DNA of 64,000 nucleotides from Nitrosomonas sp. (GTDB lineage: Bacteria > Pseudomonadota > Gammaproteobacteria > Burkholderiales > Nitrosomonadaceae), in the NCBI GenBank assembly GCA_016721865.1, contig JADKHF010000053.1:93667-157666 (forward strand), read 5' to 3'. The notes beneath the pieces are model-generated. The model did no database searches, had not been told where the DNA came from, and saw only the letters and a list, made by a program, of their open reading frames with translations. A program made the translations under genes and the position numbers. Positions 35,865-45,004 of this stretch are shown in pieces (position 1 is the first letter of the stretch; each line of letters begins with the position of its first letter).

Positions 35865-36641
35865 CTAGATCCTTTCAAAGATCAGATAAGCTTCCCCCCA
35901 GTTTCTGGTTGGTCTCTGTTTCACTTCAAGACCCGCCTGTTTCATTAAAGCGATGGCTTTCTCTTGTTCCTCATCAGTACCTAATTCGATAATAACCGAT
36001 CGCAACGCAGCGTTCGCCAACACGGATTTTGCGCCTTTGAGAATGGAAATTTCGATGCCATCGACATCGATCTTGATATAATTCGGATAGGGGAATCCCC
36101 ACTTACTGCATAAATCATCTAACGTCACACCAAACATTCCTTGGATGTGCGTAGCAGACATTTTCAAGTTCTCAATGTCTTCTTCTTTTCCAAATTGAGA
36201 CCGATTCCCACCCGGGATAAATTTAGGTATATACAATTTGGAAAATTCACTTTGACCTGATACTGCAACACAATAGGACAAGATATTTTCTTTGAGGCCA
36301 TTAAAATAAATATTTTTGTTTAGTGCATAATAATTATTGCTTTGCGGTTCAAAAGCGTAAACTTGAATTTTGTCACCATATTTTTTGGCTGGATATAAGG
36401 AATATTGGCCGATATTGGCGCCAATATCAAAATAACATGAGTTGGGTTCAAAGCTATCCAACCAATCCAGCGTATCCGGCTCTTTGATCGAATACGTTCT
36501 CGCACGGTTAAGTGTGCGCAAATGATCGACTGAAATTAGAATGCGCTGATCTCTAACCTGCACATCTGCATACCCGCCTTTTAGTTTATACGCCGCCACA
36601 ATCAACTCGTTTAATATGTTTTTTGCCGACATCATGATCAT
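35865..36641 (-). CDS. FkbM family methyltransferase
   Basis: 258 residues. SAM-binding motif I CYFDIGANIGQYSLYPAKK, VYAFEPQSNNYYALNKNI and IKIDVDGIEISILKGAK are FkbM hallmarks. Likely O-methylates a sugar of the surface glycan. Several ATGs cluster at the start (36641, 36635, 36632). The choice changes only three residues. Confidence 0.92.
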   Translation of the reverse strand: MIMMSAKNILNELIVAAYKLKGGYADVQVRDQRILISVDHLRTLNRARTYSIKEPDTLDWLDSFEPNSCYFDIGANIGQYSLYPAKKYGDKIQVYAFEPQSNNYYALNKNIYFNGLKENILSYCVAVSGQSEFSKLYIPKFIPGGNRSQFGKEEDIENLKMSATHIQGMFGVTLDDLCSKWGFPYPNYIKIDVDGIEISILKGAKSVLANAALRSVIIELGTDEEQEKAIALMKQAGLEVKQRPTRNWGEAYLIFERI

Positions 36642-36695
36642 TGTTTAGTTATAGAGGGTAGCCTTGATTCTTCTTAAGCGGAGAAGTAGAGCAGT

Positions 36696-38072
36696 TCAAC
36701 ACGCAGATTGCTCAAGTAATGCGACATAACGTGGCAATACATCAGCATCCGGAAAATCCAGCATTTCCTTTAAAAAGCGCTGCCGGTGTTCTTCAATATA
36801 GAAAGAGTCACAGCCATTGGTTAAAAAATAACTGATTTTCTCATACACATCATCGCGGCATTTCATCTCTGTTTCCGGCATGTAATAGGCCACAGCTGAG
36901 CGAGCTGCGATTAAATAATCCGCTGCCAATACTGGCTTTTTTGCCCTGACGGCTTCAAATACCACCGAAGTGGCCAAATCAATAATGACATCGGACCAAT
37001 TCATCAAATGCACCGAATGCGCATCATCGCTCGCAACACGCACATTCGGCAATTGCTTGATCGAACTGTCTTTAGTCAGAGATTGTTTCCAGCCGCTCCG
37101 CGTATGCGGTTTGATGATCAATTCCACACCGGGGAATTCGGCAATCATATGAACCACTTCACCCACTTCATCCCAGAATGTCGTAAAGTTGGCTTTTCTT
37201 AGGAACATGACAATTTTAAGGCGGCTGTCCGAACGGACGAGTGGTGAAGGCGGCATCAATCCGGAAAGTATCTTTAGCCACTCTTCACAATATCGCGGCG
37301 AACCCAATACGGCAAGTTGGTTTTCTTCCAGAAACGGACGGAAACGAATGGAACATAACTCGTTGGGCACCACCACCCTATCAAATATCTTAGCTGCCGA
37401 AAATGTGATATCGGGTTTCAAGTGCCTTTCACCACGGCGAATCAATTGACTGGCATGTGGACTATCACCATGCGGCAGCGATACTGTACCCAACCCTCTG
37501 CCTTTTGCTATAGCCACAACAACCTCAACCCATTCCACACAAATCACCGAATTTCGTTCAATCCAGTCAAAAGCCACAACGCCTTTGCCTGTATCGCCAA
37601 AACATCGGTTCAGCAGAAATTCAGCAGTATGCCGCCACAACGGTTCGCGCTGTTTTTCATCAAAACGGTCAGCCAGTTTCTCTGCCAGCCGGCCAATAAT
37701 ATTTATGCGCCGGACATTGCGTGTCAATATCAGCATTTGCAAGCGCCATTTTAAATACTCGGCCAGCGGAAACAGCTCCTTCATATGCGCGACACGCACA
37801 CCTTCCAGTTGGCTTAAATATTTAACGCGAAAATCACGACGGAATTGTGTTGAACCAATCAATACCACATCACATTGATGGCCCGATCCAATCCATTTGT
37901 AAATGACCGGGGTCACATGATCAATATCGTTATAATGTCGAAGAAAGAAAAGGGCTTTCACAGCCATGATAGGGTTCCAGAAAGATTCAGGATATGCAGC
38001 ATCTCTATTATTTTCCCAAATTAAACAGAAGATTTTATGAAGCGCGCTCATTCTACTCTTGCAATTATTCAA
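36696..38072 (-). CDS. putative surface-polysaccharide GT-B type transferase
   Basis: 458 residues, soluble, not assigned to a numbered family. The C-terminal half has SLPHGDSP, VVVPNELCSIRFRPFL, LAVLGSPRYCEEWL, IVMFLRKANFTTFWDEV, ELIIKPHTRSGW and WSDVIIDLATSVVFEAVRAKKPVLAADYL, a pattern like capsule (KpsS/LipB) or CDP-glycerol transferases with a GT-B donor site. Best reading: transferase in lipid-linked glycan or Kdo-type linker assembly. Divergent from the CMP-sugar gene run. Confidence 0.7.
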   Translation of the reverse strand: MNNCKSRMSALHKIFCLIWENNRDAAYPESFWNPIMAVKALFFLRHYNDIDHVTPVIYKWIGSGHQCDVVLIGSTQFRRDFRVKYLSQLEGVRVAHMKELFPLAEYLKWRLQMLILTRNVRRINIIGRLAEKLADRFDEKQREPLWRHTAEFLLNRCFGDTGKGVVAFDWIERNSVICVEWVEVVVAIAKGRGLGTVSLPHGDSPHASQLIRRGERHLKPDITFSAAKIFDRVVVPNELCSIRFRPFLEENQLAVLGSPRYCEEWLKILSGLMPPSPLVRSDSRLKIVMFLRKANFTTFWDEVGEVVHMIAEFPGVELIIKPHTRSGWKQSLTKDSSIKQLPNVRVASDDAHSVHLMNWSDVIIDLATSVVFEAVRAKKPVLAADYLIAARSAVAYYMPETEMKCRDDVYEKISYFLTNGCDSFYIEEHRQRFLKEMLDFPDADVLPRYVALLEQSAC

Positions 38073-38246
38073 TTACCAGCAACGTAGTCATACCATCTTC
38101 GGGATAAAAACACAGCATGCAAGAAATCCGTTAAATTTAACAATAAGTATTGCCCAAGAAACAAGAAAAACCTGATAATCAGCAAGTAGCTTTTAGGAGT
38201 GTAACTTTTTATACTCGTAAATATTAACCAACCATACGACATTTCA

Positions 38247-38996
38247 ATGAGAACAATCGCTGTAATACCCGCCCGCATGGGTTCATCACGTTTCCCAGGC
38301 AAACCCATCGCAAAAATATTGGGCCGCCCGATGATTGAACATATCTATAAGCGTGTCGCCATGAGTAAATCGCTCGATGCCACCTACATTGCTACCTGCG
38401 ATGAAGAAATCCGGCAAATCGCGGAAGGTTTTGGTGCGCAGGTGATTATGACCGCCGATACGCACGAACGCGCCAGCGATCGCGTAGCGGAGGCAGTCTC
38501 ACTACCTCGATGCGGATCTAATCGTCATGGTGCAAGGCGATGAACCGATGACACACCCGGACATGATTGATACCGCCGTAGCGCCGTTTAAACATGATCC
38601 GCAGCTGGGTTGCGTCAATCTGGTACGCAAAATTGATCACGAAGCCGATTATCTGGACGTCAACACCATCAAAGTGGTGATGAATCAGCAAGGTGACGCC
38701 ATGTACATGTCGCGCCGTCCGATCCCGACATTGGCCAAAACCGGCTTTGCCGATACTGCCGCATACAAACAAGTATGCATTATTCCTTTCCGCGCCGCCA
38801 CGCTGTTCCAGTACACCCGCCTGCCCCGACGCCGCTGGAGCAATTGGAATCGGTCGACATGCTGCGTCTGATAGAACATGGCCACCGGGTTAGAATGGTA
38901 CCTACCGAATTCAACACGCAGGCGGTGGACACCACAGCAGATCTGCTTCGAGTCGAAAAATTGATGGCATCTGACCCACTGCTCACCCGCTACTAG
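38247..38996 (+). pseudogene. KdsB-like CMP-ulosonic acid synthetase, two frameshifts
   Basis: Three consecutive frames together make a normal cytidylyltransferase of about 249 residues: VIPARMGSSRFPGKPIAKILGRPMIEH, ERASDRVAEAV | HYLDADLIVMVQGDEPMTHPDMID, VNLVRKIDHEADYLDVNTIKVV, SRRPIPTL | APTPLEQLESVDMLRLIEHG, VPTEFNTQAVDTTADL. Breaks are near 38499 (one extra base or two missing) and near 38823 (one missing). KdsB-type enzymes activate Kdo or related acids with CTP. First gene of a six-gene plus-strand run. Confidence 0.85.
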
Positions 38997-39004
38997 GAAA
39001 CATC

Positions 39005-39775
39005 ATGTCATTAAAATCAAGACTAAACCGATCCGAACTGACCATCGGTTCATGGGTCACACTGGGGCATCCATCAATTGCCGAAATCATGGCAGCAGCC
39101 GGATTCGACTGGCTGGTGCTGGACATGGAACACAGCGTACTGGAACTCAGCGAGGTGCAGTCCATCATCCAGGTGCTGGATGGCAAACAATGCCCGGCCA
39201 TCGTGCGCCTGACCTCAAACTACCCCGATCAGATCAAACGTGTCATGGATGCCGGTGCAACCGGTGTAATGGTCCCGATGATTAAATCTGCCGCTGACGC
39301 CAAAGCCGCCGTGGATGGCGTTTATTACCCGCCGCGCGGACAACGTGGCGTTGGCCTTGCGCGCGCTCAGGGCTATGGCAACAGCTTCCAGGCTTACCGG
39401 CAGTGGCTGGAAGAAAATGCGGTAATCGTCGTGATGATCGAACATGTCGATGCCGTCAAAGCCATTGATAACATTCTGGCCGTGCCGGGTATCGACGCGT
39501 ATATCATCGGCCCGTATGATTTATCCGGTTCGATGGGACGCCCCGGCGATCTCAATCACCCGGATGTGCAAGCTGCCATTGCACAAGTTCTGGAAGCAGG
39601 CCGCCGCGCCAGCAAACCCGGTGGCATTCATGTCATCGAACCGGATCTGGAAGCGCTGCAACAACGCATCCAGGCCGGTTTTAACTTTCTCGGCTATGGT
39701 CTGGATATCCGCATTCTGGACTCCATCTGCCGCACCCACTTACAAAACATCCGCGCAACACTTAAAACGCCATGA
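39005..39775 (+). CDS. HpcH/HpaI-family aldolase
   Basis: 256 residues, TIM barrel. GSWVTLGHPSIAEIMAAAGFDWLVLDMEHS, VRLTSNYPDQIKRVMDAGATGVMVPM, YYPPRGQRGVG, VVMIEHVDAVKAIDNI and DAYIIGPYDLSGSMG carry the metal-binding Glu and Asp and the catalytic His/Arg of the class II pyruvate aldolases. It forms or splits 2-keto-3-deoxy acids. Eight bases after the CMP-sugar synthetase and overlapping the next gene by four bases. Confidence 0.9.
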   Translation: MSLKSRLNRSELTIGSWVTLGHPSIAEIMAAAGFDWLVLDMEHSVLELSEVQSIIQVLDGKQCPAIVRLTSNYPDQIKRVMDAGATGVMVPMIKSAADAKAAVDGVYYPPRGQRGVGLARAQGYGNSFQAYRQWLEENAVIVVMIEHVDAVKAIDNILAVPGIDAYIIGPYDLSGSMGRPGDLNHPDVQAAIAQVLEAGRRASKPGGIHVIEPDLEALQQRIQAGFNFLGYGLDIRILDSICRTHLQNIRATLKTP

Positions 39776-40710
39776 GCTCATTTGTCATTTCCACTTCTTC
39801 CTTCGACATAGACAATAACCCACATATCCAAAATTTGCTGCAAAAGGGCATGCAGGTCATCACCAATCCACATCGCCGCAAACTCACCGAAGATGAGATT
39901 ATTGAGTTACTGAAAGAAGGGGCAACCGGCTTGATCGCCGGTATCGAACCACTGACCGAGCGGGTATTCCAATCTGCCAAAAATCTGAAAGTCATCTCGC
40001 GTTGCGGTGCCGGATTGGATAGCGTCGATCTGGTCGCAGCAAAGAATCGCGGCATTACGGTTTTGAACACACCGGAAGCACCCGCACAGGCCGTCGCCGA
40101 ACTCACAATGGGATTGATACTGACCGTGTTGCGGAAAATCGGCCAGATTGATCAATCGGTGCGCAAAGGTGAATGGCCGCGCACGCAAGGCCGCCTGCTG
40201 GCCGCGCAAACGATCGGCATCATCGGTCTCGGTCATATCGGCCGGCGTGTCGCGCGCCTTTGCCAGGCATTTGAAGCCACGGTCATTTCGCACGACCCAT
40301 ATGCAAGCCAGGTGCCTGACGGCGTTGCCTTGCTGCCACTGGAACAGTTGCTGGCCACTGCCGACATCATCACGCTGCATCTGCCTTATGGTCCGGATAC
40401 ACATCATTTACTGAATGCCAAGGCATTCGCAGCCATGAAACCTGAAGTGATTGTCATCAATGCCGCACGCGGTGGCTTGGTAGATGAACATGCGCTTTTG
40501 GCAGCATTGCAGGCGGGCAATGTCAGTGCCGCTGCCTTGGATGTTTTCGAGCAGGAACCTTATCATGGCCCATTAATCGAAAGCGGCAATGTCATCCTGA
40601 CGTCGCATATCGGTTCTCTCGCCAGAGAATCACGCCAACTGATGGAAATTGAAGCGGCTGAGAACCTGCTGCAGGGCTTAATCAAAACAGGTCTCATCAA
40701 TAACGGATAA
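39772..40710 (+). CDS. D-2-hydroxyacid dehydrogenase (SerA-like)
   Basis: 312 residues. NAD fold IGIIGLGHIGRRVARLCQAFE, catalytic Arg in INAARGGLVDEHALL, Glu in LDVFEQEP and His in SHIGSLARESR. It reduces a 2-keto acid or oxidises a 2-hydroxy acid. ATGA overlap with the aldolase suggests linked function. Phosphoglycerate dehydrogenase activity is less likely given the context. Confidence 0.9.
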   Translation: MSSFVISTSSFDIDNNPHIQNLLQKGMQVITNPHRRKLTEDEIIELLKEGATGLIAGIEPLTERVFQSAKNLKVISRCGAGLDSVDLVAAKNRGITVLNTPEAPAQAVAELTMGLILTVLRKIGQIDQSVRKGEWPRTQGRLLAAQTIGIIGLGHIGRRVARLCQAFEATVISHDPYASQVPDGVALLPLEQLLATADIITLHLPYGPDTHHLLNAKAFAAMKPEVIVINAARGGLVDEHALLAALQAGNVSAAALDVFEQEPYHGPLIESGNVILTSHIGSLARESRQLMEIEAAENLLQGLIKTGLINNG

Positions 40711-40714
40711 CACT

Positions 40715-41644
40715 ATGGTAAATGAAACGGTTGTCGTATTTGGCGCCAGTGGTTTTTTGGGCAGCCATGTTGCCGATGCATTATCGGCCGCAGGTAACAG
40801 GGTACGGTTATTTGACCGCAGCCCTTCTCCCTATCTTAAAAGTAACCAGGAAATGATTATTGGCGATATTATGAATCTCGATCAAGTGATCGAGGCTGCC
40901 AAGGGAACGTCTGTCGTGTATAACTTTGCCGCGATTGCTGATATCGATGAAGCCAACGACAAGCCCATTCCCACTGCAACCATCAATGTGTTAGGTAACA
41001 TGCATGCCCTGGAAGCCGCACGCATTGCCGGAGCCCGCCGTTTTGTGTTTGCCAGCAGCATTTATGTTTATTCCGAATCCGGCTCTTTTTATCGCGCCAG
41101 TAAGCAGGCATCGGAACGTTTCACTGAAACCTACCATGAGCGCTACGGTCTGGATTACAGCATTCTGCGCTATGGCTCGCTGTATGGCAGGCGTGCTGAT
41201 AAACGCAACGGCATCTATCGCATGCTGCACGAAGCCGTCGCCCATCACTCCATTACCTACAAGGGCAGCGGCGATGCCATGCGTGAATATATCCATGTGG
41301 AAGATGCCGCGCGCATGAGCGTGCAAATATTGGCGCCTGAATTTGCCAACCGCCATATGATTCTGACGGGCCAGGAAAGACTGCGCATCAAAGATGTCAT
41401 GACAATGATCTCGGAAATCCTGCCGTGGCCGGTTGAATTGCATTTCGACGAAGCCAATACCGTGCACCACTACGAGATTACGCCTTACGCGTTTCAACCA
41501 CGCATTGGCCGCAAACTGGTTCTGAATGAACATGTCGATCTGGGACAAGGCATCCTCGATTGCCTGCGGGAAATTCACAAAGACCTGCATCATTCCGATG
41601 AAAATGACGATGCCACCCCGTCAAGATCGGATAACCGGGCATAA
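40715..41644 (+). CDS. NAD-dependent nucleotide-sugar epimerase/dehydratase
   Basis: 309 residues, extended SDR. GASGFLGSHVADALSAAG for NAD, Ser in FASSIYVYSESGS and catalytic YRASK (YxxxK), then YSILRYGSLYGRRADKRNGIYR. Acts on a nucleotide-linked or free sugar in the pathway. Tight spacing on both sides. Confidence 0.9.
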   Translation: MVNETVVVFGASGFLGSHVADALSAAGNRVRLFDRSPSPYLKSNQEMIIGDIMNLDQVIEAAKGTSVVYNFAAIADIDEANDKPIPTATINVLGNMHALEAARIAGARRFVFASSIYVYSESGSFYRASKQASERFTETYHERYGLDYSILRYGSLYGRRADKRNGIYRMLHEAVAHHSITYKGSGDAMREYIHVEDAARMSVQILAPEFANRHMILTGQERLRIKDVMTMISEILPWPVELHFDEANTVHHYEITPYAFQPRIGRKLVLNEHVDLGQGILDCLREIHKDLHHSDENDDATPSRSDNRA

Positions 41645-41653
41645 CCATCCAAC

Positions 41654-42295
41654 ATGAAAACTATTGACTGGCAGGCAATCATTTTTGATTTTGACGGCGT
41701 TGTGGTCGAATCCGGAAAAATCAAGACACAGGCTTTCGCGGAACTCTATCGCCCTTACGGGGAAGATATCGTCGCACAAGTAGTACAATTCCATATTCAA
41801 AACGGCGGCATGTCTCGCTACCGTAAATTCCGTCACTTTCAGCAGCATTTTTTATCCAAACCGCCGCTGACCGAAGCGGAAGAAAAAGCACTGGATGTCC
41901 GTTTTTCCGAATTGGTCGTCGAAGCGGTCATTGCCGCCGAAGCTGTGCCCGGCGCAGTCGAACTGATTCGCCAGCAGGTCGGAAGAATCCCTTTATTCGT
42001 CGCCTCCGGCACACCGGAAACGGAACTCAAAGTCATCGTCGAACGCCGCGGACTAACACCTTACTTCACCGAAGTGCGCGGCGCACCGGCACTCAAACCA
42101 ACCATCATCGCGGAAATTCTATCCGCTTATGCGCTCAAACCCGAATCGGTATTAATGATCGGTGACGCCATGGCTGATTTGGAAGGCGCGCAAGCCAACA
42201 ACACCGCTTTCCTGGGCCGCGTCTTCCCCGGCGACCCGAATCCTTTCCCCGAGCATGTCGAAGTCGTTCCCGATTTGCGCGGACTAGTCGCGTAA
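41654..42295 (+). CDS. HAD-superfamily phosphatase
   Basis: 213 residues. Motif I FDFDGVVVES (nucleophile and acid Asp), motif II SGTPE, motif III Lys in ALKPTIIAE, motif IV MIGDAMADLEGA. The cap region contains the NGGMSRYRKFRHF stretch common in glycan-cluster HADs. Likely removes phosphate from a sugar or ulosonic acid intermediate, the KdsC role. Confidence 0.88.
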   Translation: MKTIDWQAIIFDFDGVVVESGKIKTQAFAELYRPYGEDIVAQVVQFHIQNGGMSRYRKFRHFQQHFLSKPPLTEAEEKALDVRFSELVVEAVIAAEAVPGAVELIRQQVGRIPLFVASGTPETELKVIVERRGLTPYFTEVRGAPALKPTIIAEILSAYALKPESVLMIGDAMADLEGAQANNTAFLGRVFPGDPNPFPEHVEVVPDLRGLVA

Positions 42296-42311
42296 GCGCA
42301 CCAGCTTCCCG

Positions 42312-42992
42312 ATGCAACGCCATGACTTCCCGAATATCGAACAACTGAGTCAGGCCTTTGCCGACTTCACCGCTTCCACACTACAAAACACACTAAGCCA
42401 AAAACAACACGCCACGCTGGTTGTCCCCGGCGGCAACACGCCGCGTTACTACCTGCCCGCACTGGCAAAATGTGAGTTGCCTTGGGATCGGATCACCGTG
42501 ACGTTGAGCGACGAACGCTGGATCGATGTTACTGATGAACAATCCAACGAACATCTGGTAAAGCAACACCTGATGAGTCATCTCCCCGCAGACACGCGCT
42601 TTGTAGGACTTAAAACGCAGCATGACAATCCTTTTGACGCTATCGATGAAATTCATCAGCGCTTGGATCGTTTGCCACTGCCATTGAGTTTGACGGTATT
42701 AGGGCTGGGAGAAGATGGGCATATTGCTTCGTTGTTTCCGGGGATGAATCCTGATTTACTCTCTGGGCAACACTGTGTCGCGGTTGCTCCACCGATCTCG
42801 CCTTCGCCGCGCATCAGTCTTTCATTAAAAATACTGGCAGAGAGTGAACATATTGCATTAGTCATTACCGGAAAATCCAAGCGCCGATTGCTGGATCGAT
42901 TGAGTGAACATCATGATCCGAAGTTACCGATTATTTGGTTATTGCAACGCACTCGGTCGCTTGCGACGGTTTTTGTAACAGATGATGAATAA
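42312..42992 (+). CDS. pgl: 6-phosphogluconolactonase
   Basis: 226 residues. LVVPGGNTPRYYLPAL, VTLSDERWIDVTDEQSNE and VLGLGEDGHIASLFPGMNPDL are Pgl signatures. It hydrolyses 6-phosphogluconolactone in the pentose-phosphate pathway. Follows the HAD gene by 16 bases but probably has a housekeeping role. Confidence 0.92.
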   Translation: MQRHDFPNIEQLSQAFADFTASTLQNTLSQKQHATLVVPGGNTPRYYLPALAKCELPWDRITVTLSDERWIDVTDEQSNEHLVKQHLMSHLPADTRFVGLKTQHDNPFDAIDEIHQRLDRLPLPLSLTVLGLGEDGHIASLFPGMNPDLLSGQHCVAVAPPISPSPRISLSLKILAESEHIALVITGKSKRRLLDRLSEHHDPKLPIIWLLQRTRSLATVFVTDDE

Positions 42993-43536
42993 AATTAAAA
43001 TGTCGATCATTCATACCATGCAGAAAACATTATTTTTCTGCAATTCGGAGTCGTCACCTAATCGGTCTCATACTTGGTCTGCATGTCGCAATTTAATCAC
43101 AGCCTATTTGTGAATCTAACGATGTATGTTATACGAAATTATAAGTTAGATTAGATAGATATCATGAATACTTCTTAATAGATGTCATTCTTTACGTAAT
43201 ATATCACGCCATTCTGGCGATATAATTTTGTTAGGTTTTTTATGCATGCCACTATTGTTACTGTTGTCATAGTTTTGCTTGTGCTCAGCAACAGTTGATT
43301 TGCGGGTGGTATCGGTTGTCAGCTGGAAACATCACACGGTAAAACATATCGGATGCTTCTGAGGCTTAGTGTAAAATTATCGAAAATGGTTAGGTTGAAA
43401 TGCACAACCCATATCGGGCTTTGTTAGCCAAATGATTGGGTAGAGGCATGCATGGCACGAAAATGGTGACAAAACTCAAGAACAAAAATCCTGAGATTGC
43501 ATTCATGAAAATTTCAAATTTGTTGAAGGAGAAAGT
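42993..43536. other. intergenic region with a hairpin after pgl
   Basis: No gene seen. TGCAGAAAA (43019-43027) and TTTTCTGCA (43034-43042) form a perfect nine-pair hairpin 27 bases after pgl. It lacks a T tail but may end the operon. The remainder is AT-rich with no coding frame. Confidence 0.45.
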
Positions 43537-44118
43537 GTGAACGAGCCATCGGTTCCAGATAGACTGTCGTTTACACCACAGAAATACATCTCGGAGCGTG
43601 TGGAGCAGTATCAGAAATGGTATGACGGCAAAGCCGTGAAGATGAAGAGTCGCTATCTTCGCATGCGTGCCTTCTCCGTTGTGGGAGGCGGCTTAGTTCC
43701 TGTCCTGATAAACGTGCCTTCGCAATACACGCTTTGGGGCGCTCCAGTTATCCAGGTATTCGTCACTTTTATCAGCCTTCTCGTGGTCGTTGGAGTTTCA
43801 TTGGAAAGTGTTTTTCACTACAGGGAACAGTGGAAAAACTATCGGTCTACAGAACAATTGCTTGGTCATGAAAAATTCCTGTATCAGTCGCGCGTGGGAC
43901 GCTACCGAGGGCTGAGCGAAGAAGATGCATTCCGTTTGTTCGTTGAGCGAATTGAAGAGTCAATTGCTATTGAGAACGCCGCGACGCTAAACGTAATGAC
44001 CATGGCAAGTGAAACTGTAGAGTCAACACAGCATGCGAAGCCGGGCCAATCCAGCTCAGTAGGATATGCCGACGTAACGAGGCGTATCAATCGAGAAATA
44101 ATCAAGGTGGAACGGTAA
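43537..44118 (+). CDS. DUF4231 (SLATT-like) two-helix membrane protein
   Basis: 193 residues from GTG 43537 with ribosome site AAGGAGAAA. YISERVEQYQKWYDGKAVKMKSRYLRMR precedes two adjacent hydrophobic segments (about residues 48-64 and 66-90), then HYREQWKNYRSTEQLLGHEKFLYQSRVGRY and FVERIEESIAIEN, the DUF4231 pattern. SLATT-type proteins are proposed membrane-active effectors next to nucleotide-sensing genes. Here there is no SMODS or SLOG partner, so it is an orphan. Sits at the border of the accessory region. Confidence 0.85.
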   Translation: MNEPSVPDRLSFTPQKYISERVEQYQKWYDGKAVKMKSRYLRMRAFSVVGGGLVPVLINVPSQYTLWGAPVIQVFVTFISLLVVVGVSLESVFHYREQWKNYRSTEQLLGHEKFLYQSRVGRYRGLSEEDAFRLFVERIEESIAIENAATLNVMTMASETVESTQHAKPGQSSSVGYADVTRRINREIIKVER

Positions 44119-44203
44119 TTTTATTGCGCCGAATGAAAATTCCGGTGCAATGCAACAAAGAAGCGACTCTTAAGCGTGCATACTCGCACAACCCAAAACA
44201 CCG

Positions 44204-44923
44204 TCAATTAAAGGATATCGCTTTGATGATGCCGTCCCATGCTTGCTCGGGCACATCAATTTCCAGAAATGCGGCAATGCGGCGAACCTCACGTTCGGTA
44301 TCCGCGAGCATGTCGCTGTAGTGGAACAATTGAATGTTGGGCAGGTGACGGAAATTCCACCAGGATTGAACATTGGCAAGATGCGACCAGTACGGCCAGC
44401 CGTCGGTTTCCCATGCAAACGAGCCACGGGTTATCCAATTCCGCCAGAAGGTATGGATATCATCCGGTGGCGGCGGGAGTTCTTCCCCCACGCGCCCGGG
44501 CAGCATATTCAGGAGCATCAGCATCTCTTCCTTCATACCAGTATAGTGATTCCACAACGACATGAAGACATCACGCGCATCGCGAGCGATATAGAGATAT
44601 TTAACCTTTCCACTATAAGGCACGCCATCGAGCGGCAAATGCGTCTTGATAAAGCGGCGATGTTGCTGCGCCTTCAAATTATTCAGAACCATTTCAAGCG
44701 GAATAATCCGCATGTCCAGCCACGGCGACATTTGCGTTGGCGGCGCCGGGAAATTCCCGTCCGGAAAGAGCAGATGCGCAACAATCGCTTGTGTCCACGT
44801 CGTACCGGCTTTGTATGATGTAGCGATAACGATATCATCGTCGCGCGATTCGAAATAATCCCAGCGCGTGCTGTCGAAATGATGATTCTGGTAAATATGC
44901 GTGCGTTGGGGCAGATTCAACAT
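44204..44923 (-). CDS. sulfotransferase family protein, C-terminally short
   Basis: 239 residues. PAPS 5'-phosphosulfate loop TSYKAGTTWTQAIVAHLL, RRFIKTHLPLDGVPY, 3'-phosphate site YIARDARDVFMSLWNHY, and HYSDMLADTEREVRRIAAFLEI. Cytosolic sulfotransferases of this type normally continue another 40-60 residues with a second PAPS-binding block. Here the frame stops at AISFN. Possibly truncated by the junction with the following DNA. Substrate unknown. Confidence 0.8.
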   Translation of the reverse strand: MLNLPQRTHIYQNHHFDSTRWDYFESRDDDIVIATSYKAGTTWTQAIVAHLLFPDGNFPAPPTQMSPWLDMRIIPLEMVLNNLKAQQHRRFIKTHLPLDGVPYSGKVKYLYIARDARDVFMSLWNHYTGMKEEMLMLLNMLPGRVGEELPPPPDDIHTFWRNWITRGSFAWETDGWPYWSHLANVQSWWNFRHLPNIQLFHYSDMLADTEREVRRIAAFLEIDVPEQAWDGIIKAISFN

Positions 44924-45004
44924 ATTTCTGGCCTGTTATGAAATAACAGCTGTTAACTTACAGAGGTGCTCTCGATTTGGCAAGCGGTGTACGGGTTAAG
45001 GACA

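Noticed and set aside
44243..44858. Plus-strand frames up to 191 residues
   Set aside because: Shadow frames of the sulfotransferase gene.
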